Below are positions 1 through 10,656 of a DNA stretch of 64,000 bases, in pieces. The notes beneath the pieces were generated by a model. That model saw nothing but the letters and a program-made list of their open reading frames with translations. It had not been told where the DNA came from and did not search any database. The position numbers were made by a program, and so were the translations under genes. Within the stretch, counting starts at the first letter, position 1. Every line of letters begins with the position of its first letter. Origin of the DNA: Parietichytrium sp. I65-24A. Lineage: Eukaryota; Sar; Bigyra; Thraustochytrida; Thraustochytriidae. The stretch is from positions 310,001 to 374,000 of the forward strand of contig BLSF01000031.1 in the NCBI GenBank assembly GCA_012862575.1, in the 5' to 3' direction.

Positions 1-296
1 CGAGTACTCGCTGGCCAACCCTAGCGAAAGAGAGTAAAGTACTGAGTAGTAGTCTCTTCGCGCGGAGACCTCAACCAACCTGTGGAACCTGTCGGGTGGA
101 AGGACTGAGGTGTGCCAAAGTTAACCATAGACGCTGCGTTGAAGGAGGAGCTCGAATAGTTTCATCTTGTCCGGGAGTCGCGGAGGACGAACACAGACGA
201 TTTGGCAATTCCGAGTAGAGAACGGAAGAACGGAAAGAGTGAAACGGGATAGACTGCGGAGTGTGGTCACACTTGGGAACAAGGATAAAAGACAAG

Positions 297-3200
297 ATGG
301 AGACCGGAGAAGAGAATTCACCACTTGCGAAAGCTTTGCGTGACCTTAGAAGTAATGATGTTGTCGAACTTGTGTAAGTCTCATCCTGACTCCTTTATGT
401 CTGGCTGAGTCAGTCACTGACCGCATGATTGCATCCTTCTCACAGTCTTGTATCCAATCGAATCGGTGCAGAAGGAGCATCGTCGCTGGCAGAAGCGCTC
501 AAGGTGAACACATCGTTGACCACTCTCTAGTAAGTCTCAAAGCTATGATTAGATGCACTTGAATAGGGTTATCTTTCCTTGATTACAGCGGATTCATCGC
601 AAGTCACTGACTCCTTCCTCCCCACAGTCTTCGCAGAAATCAAATCAGTGCAGAAGGAGCATCGTCGCTGGCAGAAGCGCTCAAGGTGAACACATCGTTG
701 ACCAGTCTCGAGTAAGTCTCAAAGCGATGATTAGATGCACTTGAATAGGGTTATCTTTCCTTGATGACTGCGGATCGTTTGGAAAGAGAACTGAATACAT
801 GCTCTTCACAGTCTTGAGAGCAATGAAATCAGTGCAGAAGGAGTATCGTCGCTGGCAGAAGCGCTCAAGGTGAACACATCGTTGACCAGTCTCAAGTAAG
901 TCTCAAAGCGATGATTAGATGCAAACTGAACAAGTCTATCTTTCCTGGATGACTGCGGATCAATTGAAAAGAGACTAACTGCACGCTCTTCACAGTCTTG
1001 GAGGCAATGACATCAAGGCAGAAGGAGGATCGTCGCTGGCAGAAGCGCTCAAAGTGAACACGTCGTTGACCAGTCTCAAGTAAGTCTCAAAGCGATCATT
1101 AGATGCAACTGAATAGGGTTATCTTTCCTTGATGACTGCGGATCGTTTGGAAAGAGAACTAAATGTGCGCTCTCCACAGTCTTGGCGGCTCTGACATCGG
1201 AGCAGAAGGAGCGTCTTCGCTGGCAGAAGCGCTCAAGGTGAACACATCGTTGACCACTCTCAAGTAAGTCACAAAGCGATATTTAAAATGCAAATCGAAG
1301 AAGTCTATTCTTCGTCGGCAATGCGAATTCATCAATAAATCGCTGACAGCGTCCTATTCACAGGCTTGGCGGCTCTGACATCGGAGCAGAAGGAGCATCG
1401 TCGTTGGCAGAAGCGCTCAAGGTGAACACATCACTGACAATTCTCGAGTAAGTCTCAAAGCTATGATTAGATGCACTTGAATAGGGTTATCTTTCCTTGA
1501 TTACAGCGGATTCATCGGCAAGTCACTGACTCCTTCCTCCTCACAGTATTTGCGGAAATCAAATCAGTGCAGAAGGAGCATCGTCGCTGGCAGAAGCGCT
1601 CAAGCGGAACACATCGTTAACCAGTCTCAAGTAAGTCTCAAAGCGATGAGTAGATGCACCTGAATAGGGTTATCTCTCCTTCATGACTGCGGATCGTTTG
1701 GAAAGAGAACTAAATGCATGCTCTTCACAGTCTTGACAGCAATCCAATCGAGGCAGAAGGAGCATCGTCGTTGGCAGAAGCGCTCAAGGTGAACACATCA
1801 CTGACAATTCTCAAGTAAGTCTCAAAGCGATGATTAGATGCAAACTGAACAAGTCTATCTTTCCTTGATGACTGCGGATCGTTTGGAAAGAGAACTAAAT
1901 GCGCGCTCTTCACAGGCTTGTATACAATACAACTAAGGCAGAAGGAGCATCGTCGTTGGCAGAAGCGCTCAAGGTGAACACATCACTGACAATTCTCGAG
2001 TAAGTCTCAAAGCGATGATTAGATGCACTTGAATAGGTTTATTATTCCTTGATGATTGTGAACTCATCGGCAAATCACTGACTGCTCCCTCCTCCCAGTC
2101 TTGAATACAATGTAATTAAGGCAGAAGGAGCATCGTCGCTGGCAGAAGCGCTCAAGCTGAACACATCGCTGACCACTCTCAAGTAAGTCAAAGAGCAGCG
2201 ATTGACAGCAGTTTGGCAAGCCTTTGCTTTCTTCTCCGTTGTGCACCCAATTGAGCAGGTTACTGACACCCAAGCTGATATTCTTCCAGTATTGATTGGA
2301 CAGAAGAAACATTGGCACTTCGGGAAGAATTTTACATTCGACTAGCAGAAAACCGCGCTTTGCACAACCAACCTCAAGTGGTTCGCGTTGGCGCCACATG
2401 CGCCGTGGACGATTCTCGGTTCGGTGAAGATCGGCTCGGGTACCTGCCTTATGCACACGCACTGATTCAAGCCGTTTTGAACGCTGAGAGTCCGAACCGG
2501 TCCCTCGCAGTGGGATTTTACGCGCACTGGGGAGCTGGAAAGAGTTTCATCATGGAGAAGATCAAAGAAGGACTCGAGGCGTCGGCGATGCGAAGAGTGA
2601 TCACTGAATGGTTGTTGGCAAAGAATAGTCAAAGCAAGCAGCAGCATTGCTCTGGTCTAGTCGAGGAGGACGTTTACAAAGAGATCATGCGCAAGAATAG
2701 AACCCGGCGTCGAACGCTGATGCAAGCTATGCTGCATGATATGATGGAGCATCAGACGAGTCAAGAAATCGAAAAATTGAGAAGCCTGAAGGAAATAGCC
2801 AATAGGAGCACGAATGAATTTCAACGTCAACGTCAGCAAGGCGATTCTGGCGCCTTATCACCGCTCTATGACACGAATGCTGAAGCAGAAAATGGTCTTC
2901 AGAAAGACGACTGCAGCAAACTAGAAGACCATGGAAGCCCTGATGATGACAATGCCAACGGCTCTCCCTCAATCTCTGGCCCGGTCCAATACGAGAGACC
3001 AGACGGACAACCCAGGAAATGGCTTCATCGGTGGTGGTGCTCAAGTCGACTGACTCGAAATGTCTTCCGATGCGGCAGAAGCAGACTTTCGGGAAGTATT
3101 GCCGTTGAGCCTGTCAATGATCATGATGTAAAACCTGCATCACTCAACACAGCCGAGCAAGCAAGAGCGAAAGATGCTGAGGAAGGCCAAGCTCATGGAA

Positions 3201-6200
3201 AGGAGAACACAAACCAACAGATTTGCGGGCATGCATTGCTCTGGGTGTGGTTTCGCATGTGGTCTGCGTGCGCTGGTTTGCTGGAATATGCGCTCGGCAC
3301 CAAGGCACAGAAGAGTAGTGCTTCGAAACGTGTGAGTGCAAGAGTAGCTGCGATCGCGTACGTGACGTCGCTTGGCAGCGTAGAGCTTGTATATTGCATA
3401 GTCTCTTTCGTCGTAAGACGGCTGAGGTGCTCTAAAACCCAAAAGAGCTCCGTTATGGAACATGGGTCCAAGAAAAGGTTCGTGCAAGCCGAACTATACC
3501 TGCAAGATGTCACATTTGCGAGGACAGTGATGTGGACAGCACTTCAAGCGACATACGCGTACGTCACTCGATCAGCAGACAGCCGTGTGGCGCCTGAAGG
3601 TGAGTCAGAGAGCGGCTATTCGTCATCTGTATCGGCCGACGAAATGACACATGGACAACAGCGCAAAGTGCTGGCCACGTATCCCATCACGGTGGACTTC
3701 AACGCGTGGGTATACAACGGGTCGGATGTGCTGTGGGCCGGTCTGGTAAAGGAGCTATTCGACCGAGTGGAGGGAACATTCGGTCCAGAAAAGGTTCGGC
3801 GACACCGCATGTGGGTCCAACGAGCGCTCTCCATGAATGGGGGACGGTGGCCAGCACAAGTAGATGACTGTTCTCCGGACGATCGTGCAGAGAACATTGA
3901 ACGGTTTGTGCAGCGATGCAAGCGGCAGATCGAGCTCAGGCACTTGAGAAATGAGATGTTGGTGGCGTGGGTGGTGCACTTTTCGATGGTGTATGTAATC
4001 TTGACGGCGTTGATTGCACCACGTGCCGCAGCGTCTACCATGGTAGACACAGCATCTTCGGAGAGTGACGCATCTTTGGCTTCACAGCTCTCGGTTGTTC
4101 CCGCATTTGCATTCCTGCTGACAGCGCTGGAGGCGGGTCGCCGAGCTGTGGACTATGTCGTGAGCGTACGCTCGTTTCTGAGCGAGTCCCGCGGATCGCA
4201 ACTTTTCGCAAAGGCACAGGACCTGAGCAGCGAGAGCAAAGTCGGGGAGCGACTGGGCTTCATGAACGAGGTCAAGACGGAGCTGATGTACCTTTTCGAC
4301 TTTTTGCAGTTGATGCCGCTCATGTCGGCCCAGGATGCCGAAACGGAGGTCCGCGTGATGGCGCGACTGAACGTGTACATCGACGACATAGATCGGTGTG
4401 AGCCACAATCAGTGATGACCGTGTTGCAGGCGACAATCTTGCTTCTCGTGGATGCTCCGATTACATGTTATTTAGCGATTGACACGCGGATGGTGACAGC
4501 AGCTGTGGAGGACGCATTCGGGAAGCCGTTCGAAAAGTCCGGGTTGACCGGCTTCGCGTTTCTGGAGAAGATTGTGCAGATCCCGTTCTCATTGCCGCCT
4601 CCTTTCCAATCGATTCAGAGACACTACTTGCACGGCATGGTATCCAAGTCCGAAGACCTCGCAACGGCACTGAGGCGTCTCCAAGAGCTGCTTTCTGAGG
4701 CGAAGATGAAACCCAAGTCTCGAGCTCTCGCGGGTGAGTGGAAGAATCTGCCTTTGAACGAACTGGCAACGCTTGTGAGAGAATCGGTCTCGCAATTAGA
4801 TCCCGAGTGGGCTGGGATGCTGGACAAGTCTGAGGCGCAGCAGATCTTGGATAGGCTGAGCACTGCGTCCGCATCAGCGGAACAAGACTTGGAGCGTGGA
4901 CAAAGGTCAATTGTGAAGGTGTTAAATGCTTGGATGCCAACCCAGCTCCTTGCGCAGCGGCAACTGGATGCGAAGCGAGTCGGAGAAGATCATCGAGAGA
5001 AGCTGGATACGAAGCACAAAGCACCAATCAAAGTTCACGGAGAGCAAGAAGTCAAGGAACAGACCGCAAGTGTGGAACCAAAGAGCGGAACAAGCAAGAG
5101 CATCAGCGACCAGAAATCTGACGGTCGTGATCGTGGTCGCAGCGACAAAGAAGAAGAGTCGATTGAGGAGCCAATCCGCCAACGAAGAAAGGATGATGAC
5201 GAGACGAAAATATCGGGCGACGGCATTCTTGGCGCGGAAATATCCGAAGTTTTGGACAAGGCTTTGTTCAACAGTAGCGAGGCAATTTACATGGACCGGA
5301 TGTCACCATTCATGCGGAGCAATCCACGGTACCTGAAGCGAGTGGTCAACTGCTACACGCTGCAGCGCAGTGTGATTCACGAGCTGCTCGAGCTAAAGGC
5401 CAACTCTCGACGCGAAGAAGATGTTTTGCGGCGGAAATGCTTTGTGTTGATGCTCGCAGTAGAGCAGTGGCCAATGCGAATGGCCTTCTTACTGGAACTC
5501 CTGGACACACGTGACGAGCTCCGGCACGAAGTGCACCGTGGTGGTGAAAGCGGAGGATACACCAAGACTCTTGAGGCTTTCTGCAACATCGAGCCAAAAG
5601 AAATGGAGAAGATGACCGTGTACGAGGTTCTCAAGTATTATGTGAACCCCCTGTGGTCGCAGCTGGACAAAGCGAGTCGCGCCAGTGTTCAAGAGATGGA
5701 CGAATCTCCTCTGCGATTGCAGGTTATGATGCTGCTTGGCGAGCAGATTCAGGTGTGGGAATTGCGTAAGCCTGGGGTATCAGGGTCGCTGAGGATTGAG
5801 AGAAGGGAGGACCTCCTTCTGCGGAGATTTCTATTCAACGAGCGGCCAGGTTTGGATAAAGTGGCGCAGCGACTGCTGCAAGAGCTGTGCAGCCAAATGA
5901 GTTTGGTCTGCAGGGGAGAGGAGGTGAAGGCGGGTTCAGTGCAGGCAGGCTTTGAAACGGGAAAATGTATGCCGGCACAGACAACTTCAGTTCATGTCGA
6001 GGCACAGACAGCTCTTTTGCGCGAGCTGCTTGAGGCACAAGAGCATGAGCGTTTGCAAGAACGAGAAGAGCGCAGGCGTGAGCTGGAGTTAAAGGAGCAG
6101 GAGCGCAAGCGTGAACTGGAGGTACAAGAGCGCAAATTCGAGGAGCTCCGAAAGCAGGAGCAGGAAAGGTTTGAGGCTCTTCGAAAGCACGAACAGGACG

Positions 6201-6511
6201 AACGCAGGCGAGAACAGGACGAACGCAGGCGAGAGCAGGAAAGGTTTGAGGCGCTTCGAAAGCAAGAGCAGGGCGAACGCAGGCGCGAACTGGAGGCACA
6301 AGAGCGCAAGTTCGAGGAGCTTCGAAGGCACGAACAGGAAAGGTTCGAGGCGCTTCGAAAGCAAGAGCAGGATAGGCACCTTGAGGAGGTGCGGAGGCAG
6401 GAAGCAGCCCAAAGCATACTGCAGAGTCAGTTCTTGGCCGTTCTGGAGCAGCAGCAGAAACAATTCGCCGAGATTCTAGCCTCTCAAGCCGCGAAAAGGA
6501 ATGAAGGTTAG
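297..6511 (+). CDS. LRR-KAP P-loop NTPase receptor-like protein (12 exons)
   Basis: Spliced gene, about 1712 residues. Exons: 297-373, then ten of exactly 84 nt (446-529, 628-711, 812-895, 996-1079, 1180-1263, 1364-1447, 1547-1630, 1731-1814, 1916-1999, 2099-2182), then 2290-6511. Every junction is GT-AG in the same phase, and the total (5139 nt) divides by three with no internal stop. Residues about 26-306 are ten ribonuclease-inhibitor-type LRRs. The last exon carries a KAP NTPase: Walker A HWGAGKS (Lys about 390), the KAP-typical FNAWVY segment, hydrophobic membrane-like stretches between the Walker motifs, and Walker B VYIDDIDRC (about 1001). Residues about 1540-1680 are a Glu/Arg/Gln-rich coiled coil with RFEALRKQEQ-type repeats. 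KAP proteins (Kidins220, PifA) are membrane-anchored ATPases. A sensing or scaffolding role is inferred from the NLR-like layout, not shown. Confidence 0.88.
446..2182 (+). repeat. Ten-unit exon-encoded LRR array with near-identical introns
   Basis: Ten 84-nt exons alternate with introns of 98-107 nt. The last two thirds of each exon, encoding AEGASSLAEALKVNTSLT, is almost invariant, and most introns begin with the same gtaagtctcaaagcgatgat block. Introns fall into two main classes by their 3' halves: one with ggaaagagaact then gctcttcacag (introns 3, 4, 5, 8, 9), one with a tcactgactcct-type end (introns 2, 7, 10). Variable bases cluster in the first 25 nt of each exon, which code for the LRR beta-strand face. 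The structure indicates recent tandem duplication of exon-plus-intron units. Confidence 0.9.
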
Positions 6512-7354
6512 CACAAATATAGCTGCTAAGCCAGTTGACACCCCTTCAGCGAGGAGCGCGGAAAGACTTGGGGCACGTAGACATTCGATCGAATGAACCG
6601 ACGGATCGCACACGTGCAACCGCTGAATATGCAAATCTCTCTCGCAAAAGAGCTAGCAGTTCGAGCCTCTGACTTAATCTGACAGAAATCAATGCGGGAT
6701 ACGGCCCATCATCAGGGTCAAAAGTGTACACCAAGATGTACAAAGTTTCCGGTGACTTCCGACGCATCATGATGCATACTACCACTTCTAACCACTTCAC
6801 AACCCTTCCTAATTGTTACCAACCCCTTCCAAGACTCCTAGTTATAGGTTGGTGCTACTAGACACTATAAGCCATCCTCTCCTTACCAAATACTCTTAAC
6901 GTTCTCTTCCTCAGCTTAGCACAGCTCACTACAATCCTCCTTAAGACCTCTTCTAATCACTGGCACGCACTCTTACGAATAGACTTATTCTGAATCTATA
7001 GAACCTTCTACCACTCTAGCTAGAGTAGCTATACAGAGTTTGATAAATCATGTTCTTACTATTGCATAACGCTCACTACTACTGCTACCACTGTAGGTAG
7101 AACGTGCATAGTGACGTACGTGTACACGTATGTGCGCGTACACTAGCAGTGGCGGCGAGGACACTGTTAAAGTGTGCGCGCGAAGGAGAGTAGAGTGCGA
7201 GAGGAGACTCCGGAGACTCCTGAGTTTCTAATTAGTTTTATAAATTCAAAAAGGAAGCGAAGGGTTCGCTTCGTTCGGTGACACATCTTCGGAGAAAGAA
7301 AGCAAACATAGAAAGAAAGAAAGAAAGCAAACATAGAAAGAAAGAAAGAAACAT

Positions 7355-7404
<50 letters not shown>

Positions 7405-7421
7405 GAGAGAGAGAGAGAGAG
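6512..7421. other. Intergenic region and Rogdi 5' leader
   Basis: No gene is supported. The region contains pyrimidine-rich sequence (about 6780-7030), a palindrome-like acgtacgtgtacacgtatgt block near 7113, and the AAAG microsatellite just before the Rogdi start. An 84-codon open frame on the minus strand (6546-6800) has no ATG at its 5' end and no recognised family. Confidence 0.6.
7294..7404 (+). repeat. AAAG tetranucleotide microsatellite
   Basis: About 110 bp of GAAA/AAAG repeats, interrupted by gcaaacata spacers and followed by a GA run. It lies directly before the ATG of the Rogdi gene, so it is probably in its 5' untranslated leader or proximal promoter. Read through, it gives a meaningless Lys/Arg/Glu-rich extension. 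Confidence 0.9.
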
Positions 7422-8912
7422 ATGGAGACGGAAAAGAAGGGTGCGCCAGTGATCCACGTGGGAAGTGGGAACTATGTGGTTCATAGCAGGAAGAGCGGAA
7501 GTTTGGAGAATGTTGGCGGGCTGGAGCAGGCAGATGACGGGCGATTGTTGCCGGAGGAGAAGTCGGCCATTGAATGCATGCGCCGTAGAATGTTGCACGA
7601 TGAGATGAACTTCACGCTGGAGAAAGTTCTCAAGCTGCTGGAACAGGTGCGCAAGGAGCTCAAGCCTCTCAGCGACATGTCGTATGAAATGCTTAGCGCC
7701 AAGGCCGTAGAGGCGTCGGAAAGCCACGAGCATTCAAAAGATGAGCTGCCTGTCGCGCATTCTCACAGCCGGCTTAAATTGCTCAGGCGTCCGAGCCCAC
7801 TGCAGTTTCTGCGCAAGTCGAGAAATGATGATGGAGCTACATTGCCGGTGCAGGAGGTGGTTGGCGCGCCGAATGTCGGGCTACACATGTCGCACAAGCA
7901 CAGCACGAAAGCCAATACGTCGCCAGGCACCGCAGGAGCTGGATCTGTATCAATGTCGTCGAGCTTGCGGAGTCTTTCCTCCTCATATCACCTAAAGAGA
8001 GGCTTCCATGTCGTCAGTAGCGCTGCAATTTCGAGCGCTGCACCGTCGGTGTCGTACTCGCCTTCCTCAAACACATGGATGGATGTTTCGTTGCAACTGG
8101 ACGGCTTTTATATTCGTCATGCTGCCATTGACTTGAAGTTGCAGCGACACCAAAAAAATTTGATAGCACGATCCACGAGCTCCACACACTCGTTCCACAC
8201 ACAAATCAGCCAGCCTCAGAACCCGTGGGTTCTCGATCAAGCCAAGCAAGTGTACGAACTGGCGGAAGGAGAGATTAAGCGAATCCTTGAGTTCAAACTC
8301 GAGAGTGCCAACGGCGAATGCGGGGTTGACGCCGCAATATTGGCCCATGACTGCCTCTTCCGAGTTGCGAGCTCCCTCGTAGAGATGCGCAATCTTTTCA
8401 GCAATCCAAAGAGGAACCATTTCCCAACCACCCTTCGGACCGCCGCAGACAAGACTGTGAGCCAGTTCAACCCTGCGCCACCCAAAGAGGTTCTCATTGA
8501 ATTTTCGATACATTTGGACGAGCTCATCGTTTCCGCGTATGAGCTGCACTACTTATCCACCTCCAAGGAATCCAGTAGCCCTGACTCTGATACTTGGGTG
8601 CCCGTGGACGACTACACCAACCGCGTCTTCCATTTCAGCGACGTCGGCAAAACAGTTCAGGTGATGGATCAGGTGCAAGTGCATTTCAAAGTGCATTCTC
8701 TGCAATGGGTGATGGAGAATCTCTTTGAAGCTTACAATGTGGTCATCCGGCAATTTCGCAAGATCGAGGCGTTGAACCGCCACGATGTTGCAACCCAACT
8801 CTCAGAACTTTCCAACGGAGCGGTGACTGGAGAGCTGCGTCGGCTCGCGGAATTCTTGAAATCTTCCTCGGTCCTTCCTCGCGTGATATATTCCAACTGG
8901 GTTCGGGATTGA
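7422..8912 (+). CDS. ROGDI: Rogdi-family protein (RAVE/V-ATPase assembly factor)
   Basis: A 496-residue single-exon protein. The start is the ATG after the GA run; the upstream open frame is microsatellite. Residues about 53-80 (MRRRMLHDEMNFTLEKVLKL) match the N-terminal helix of Rogdi (LLHDEVHAVLKQL in human). The strongest match is FNPAPPKEVLIEFSIHLDEL with VSAYELHYL, against human FAPALPSDLLVNVYINLNKL with VYQLHAL. The C-terminal VQVHFKVHSLQWVMENLFEA also fits. Rogdi/Rav2 works with DMXL/Rav1 in reassembling the V1 and Vo sectors of the V-ATPase at endomembranes; that role is transferred from the family. A Ser/Gly-rich insertion (about residues 130-215) makes it longer than the roughly 290-residue human protein. 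No membrane segment is seen. Confidence 0.85.
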   Translation: METEKKGAPVIHVGSGNYVVHSRKSGSLENVGGLEQADDGRLLPEEKSAIECMRRRMLHDEMNFTLEKVLKLLEQVRKELKPLSDMSYEMLSAKAVEASESHEHSKDELPVAHSHSRLKLLRRPSPLQFLRKSRNDDGATLPVQEVVGAPNVGLHMSHKHSTKANTSPGTAGAGSVSMSSSLRSLSSSYHLKRGFHVVSSAAISSAAPSVSYSPSSNTWMDVSLQLDGFYIRHAAIDLKLQRHQKNLIARSTSSTHSFHTQISQPQNPWVLDQAKQVYELAEGEIKRILEFKLESANGECGVDAAILAHDCLFRVASSLVEMRNLFSNPKRNHFPTTLRTAADKTVSQFNPAPPKEVLIEFSIHLDELIVSAYELHYLSTSKESSSPDSDTWVPVDDYTNRVFHFSDVGKTVQVMDQVQVHFKVHSLQWVMENLFEAYNVVIRQFRKIEALNRHDVATQLSELSNGAVTGELRRLAEFLKSSSVLPRVIYSNWVRD

Positions 8913-9249
8913 TGGGCCGTCGCGCGCTGACCATGCATTGATTCTTCGCGATATTCTTTCACCATTCCCCCGTCATGCTACCAGCTAGTTGGACGCGGAA
9001 GTGGAGCTTTGCCGCGCTGCTCTTTGTTTCTTGAATGGTGCACCAACAGCGCCTCGTGTCTCGACCATCGTCGTGACCATACTTGCGTACTCAAGGCACG
9101 CAGTGCCTATTGAGAAAAGGCAAACGATAAAGCCGAAGCTTGGGCTGTTCGTGGGGATCATGATTTTGATGCCGGTGTGGTGTCATGTTTTCTTCATTCT
9201 TATGTTTAAGTGAAAGTATTGTACTTATAGAATTCAAAAGAGACCATAA
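8913..9249. other. Convergent intergenic spacer
   Basis: Lies between the convergent ends of Rogdi and kynureninase and probably holds both 3' untranslated regions. A 74-codon open frame (8989-9213) starts with TTG and ends in a hydrophobic stretch, but has no family likeness and is not called. Confidence 0.6.
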
Positions 9250-10656
9250 TTATGCCATCTCGTACGCTTCCTTCAAAAGATGAACGAATTTGTACACGTC
9301 GCTGTAAGAATTGTACAGCGGTGCGGGTGCGACCCGCATCACGTTCGGCTCTCTCGTATCACAAATGACTCCCTGATTCTCCAACTGGGTGTGAACGCCT
9401 TTCACGGGCTTGTCGAACACCAGCGAGAGTTGGGCGCCTCTTTCTTGAACACGCTCGTATGGAGGTGTGATGACTTTGACGGATCCTTTGGGCATAAGTT
9501 CAAGCAAGAGCAATTCCAGGTACCGTGTGATTGAGACAGATTTCTTGCGGATCGCTGGCATCGTGGCGCGATCAAAGATCTTGAGCGAAGCCTTCAACGT
9601 CGCCAAGGCGAGGACGGACGGGTTGCTGAGCTGCCACGCAAACGCGCCCTTGCTAGGGATGAACTTCTCTTCCATCAGGAACCGATCCTCTTTACGGTGA
9701 CCCCACCATCCTTGCAGGCGAGGAACGTCCTCAAAGCGGTTCTCATGGACAAAAGCGCCTCCAATTCCGCCAGGACCGCTGTTCAGATACTTGTACGAAC
9801 ACCAGCATGCAAAATCAACGCCCCAGTCATGCAGCTTGAGTTCGACATTGCCGACCGCATGCGCGAGGTCAAATCCGACGTAGCATTTCCCATCGGTAGC
9901 CTTCTTCGCAGCGGCAGTGATCTTCTCCATTTCGAACACCTGCCCAGTGTAGTACTGAATCCCTGGCAGCAGCACCAGCGCCAAGCGGCTTGCATTCTCC
10001 TCGATGAGCGAAAGGATGTCCTCTGTGCGAATTGTCTCTTCGCCCTCCCGCGGGCGGACCATAATCAGGCACTCATTCGGGTCAAACCCATGCATCGCAA
10101 TTTGCGACTGAGCGGCCATGAAATCCGACGGAAATGCTTTGGCTTCCACTAGAATGGCATTGCGTTCCGCCGTGGGGCGGTAGAAGGACATCATCAGCAA
10201 GTGCAAATTCACGGTGAGACTGGCCATCGTGGCAACTTCATCTCGCTGGGCGCCCACCACGGCGGACATTTCGTCCACACAAAGTTCGTCGATTTCCACC
10301 CAGGGAGCTTGACCGTAGAATTGCCCTTCCACGCCCCTTTCCGCCCACTCCGACAGTTCTTTGTTCACGTGCTCGCGAGCCGAAACCGGTTGCAATCCGA
10401 GTGAATTACCGCACAGATACACGCAGCAACCATCTTCACTTGCAGACGAAGATTGAGAATGATCATGATCATTTTCATGACCCTGGCCCTGCTGCCGCTG
10501 GGCGTGCGTGCGAGCCGGGATGAGAAATTCAGAGCGGAATTCCGCCAACGCGTCCTGCGAGTCCATGCATTCCGCCACGGATTTAGCGCTCAGATTTCCC
10601 GCCGAGCTCACGCACGCGGCGAGGTCGGCAGGCATCGGTGGCAGCTGAGAGGACAT
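9250..10656 (-). CDS. KYNU: Kynureninase
   Basis: A 468-residue PLP enzyme that hydrolyses kynurenine to anthranilate and 3-hydroxykynurenine to 3-hydroxyanthranilate, each releasing alanine, in tryptophan breakdown and de novo NAD synthesis. Diagnostic segments: YLCGNSLGLQPVSAREHV near the N-terminus, GQFYGQAPW, VGFDLAHAVGNVELKLHDWG, and WCSYKYLNSGPGGIGGAFVH, where Lys289 is the PLP Schiff-base lysine. Length matches animal and fungal enzymes (about 465). The ATG at 10656 begins MSSQLPPMPADL; there is no targeting peptide, so it is probably cytosolic. It diverges from the PCNA-motif gene across about 1.1 kb. Confidence 0.97.
   Translation of the reverse strand: MSSQLPPMPADLAACVSSAGNLSAKSVAECMDSQDALAEFRSEFLIPARTHAQRQQGQGHENDHDHSQSSSASEDGCCVYLCGNSLGLQPVSAREHVNKELSEWAERGVEGQFYGQAPWVEIDELCVDEMSAVVGAQRDEVATMASLTVNLHLLMMSFYRPTAERNAILVEAKAFPSDFMAAQSQIAMHGFDPNECLIMVRPREGEETIRTEDILSLIEENASRLALVLLPGIQYYTGQVFEMEKITAAAKKATDGKCYVGFDLAHAVGNVELKLHDWGVDFACWCSYKYLNSGPGGIGGAFVHENRFEDVPRLQGWWGHRKEDRFLMEEKFIPSKGAFAWQLSNPSVLALATLKASLKIFDRATMPAIRKKSVSITRYLELLLLELMPKGSVKVITPPYERVQERGAQLSLVFDKPVKGVHTQLENQGVICDTREPNVMRVAPAPLYNSYSDVYKFVHLLKEAYEMA

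Noticed and set aside
446-2182. Evenly spaced near-identical blocks that resemble a CRISPR-like array
   Set aside because: Blocks are exactly 84 nt, in frame, bounded by GT-AG sites and encode LRRs; they are exons.
6546-6800. 84-codon minus-strand frame with YILVYTFDPDDGPYP
   Set aside because: Starts with GTG, no homologue recognised, no partner exons; could be revisited with RNA-seq.
7278-7421. Lys/Arg/Glu-rich N-terminal extension of Rogdi
   Set aside because: Starts at GTG and is translated AAAG microsatellite; the ATG at 7422 fits the family.
8989-9213. 74-codon frame with a C-terminal hydrophobic stretch
   Set aside because: TTG start inside the convergent 3' spacer; no support.
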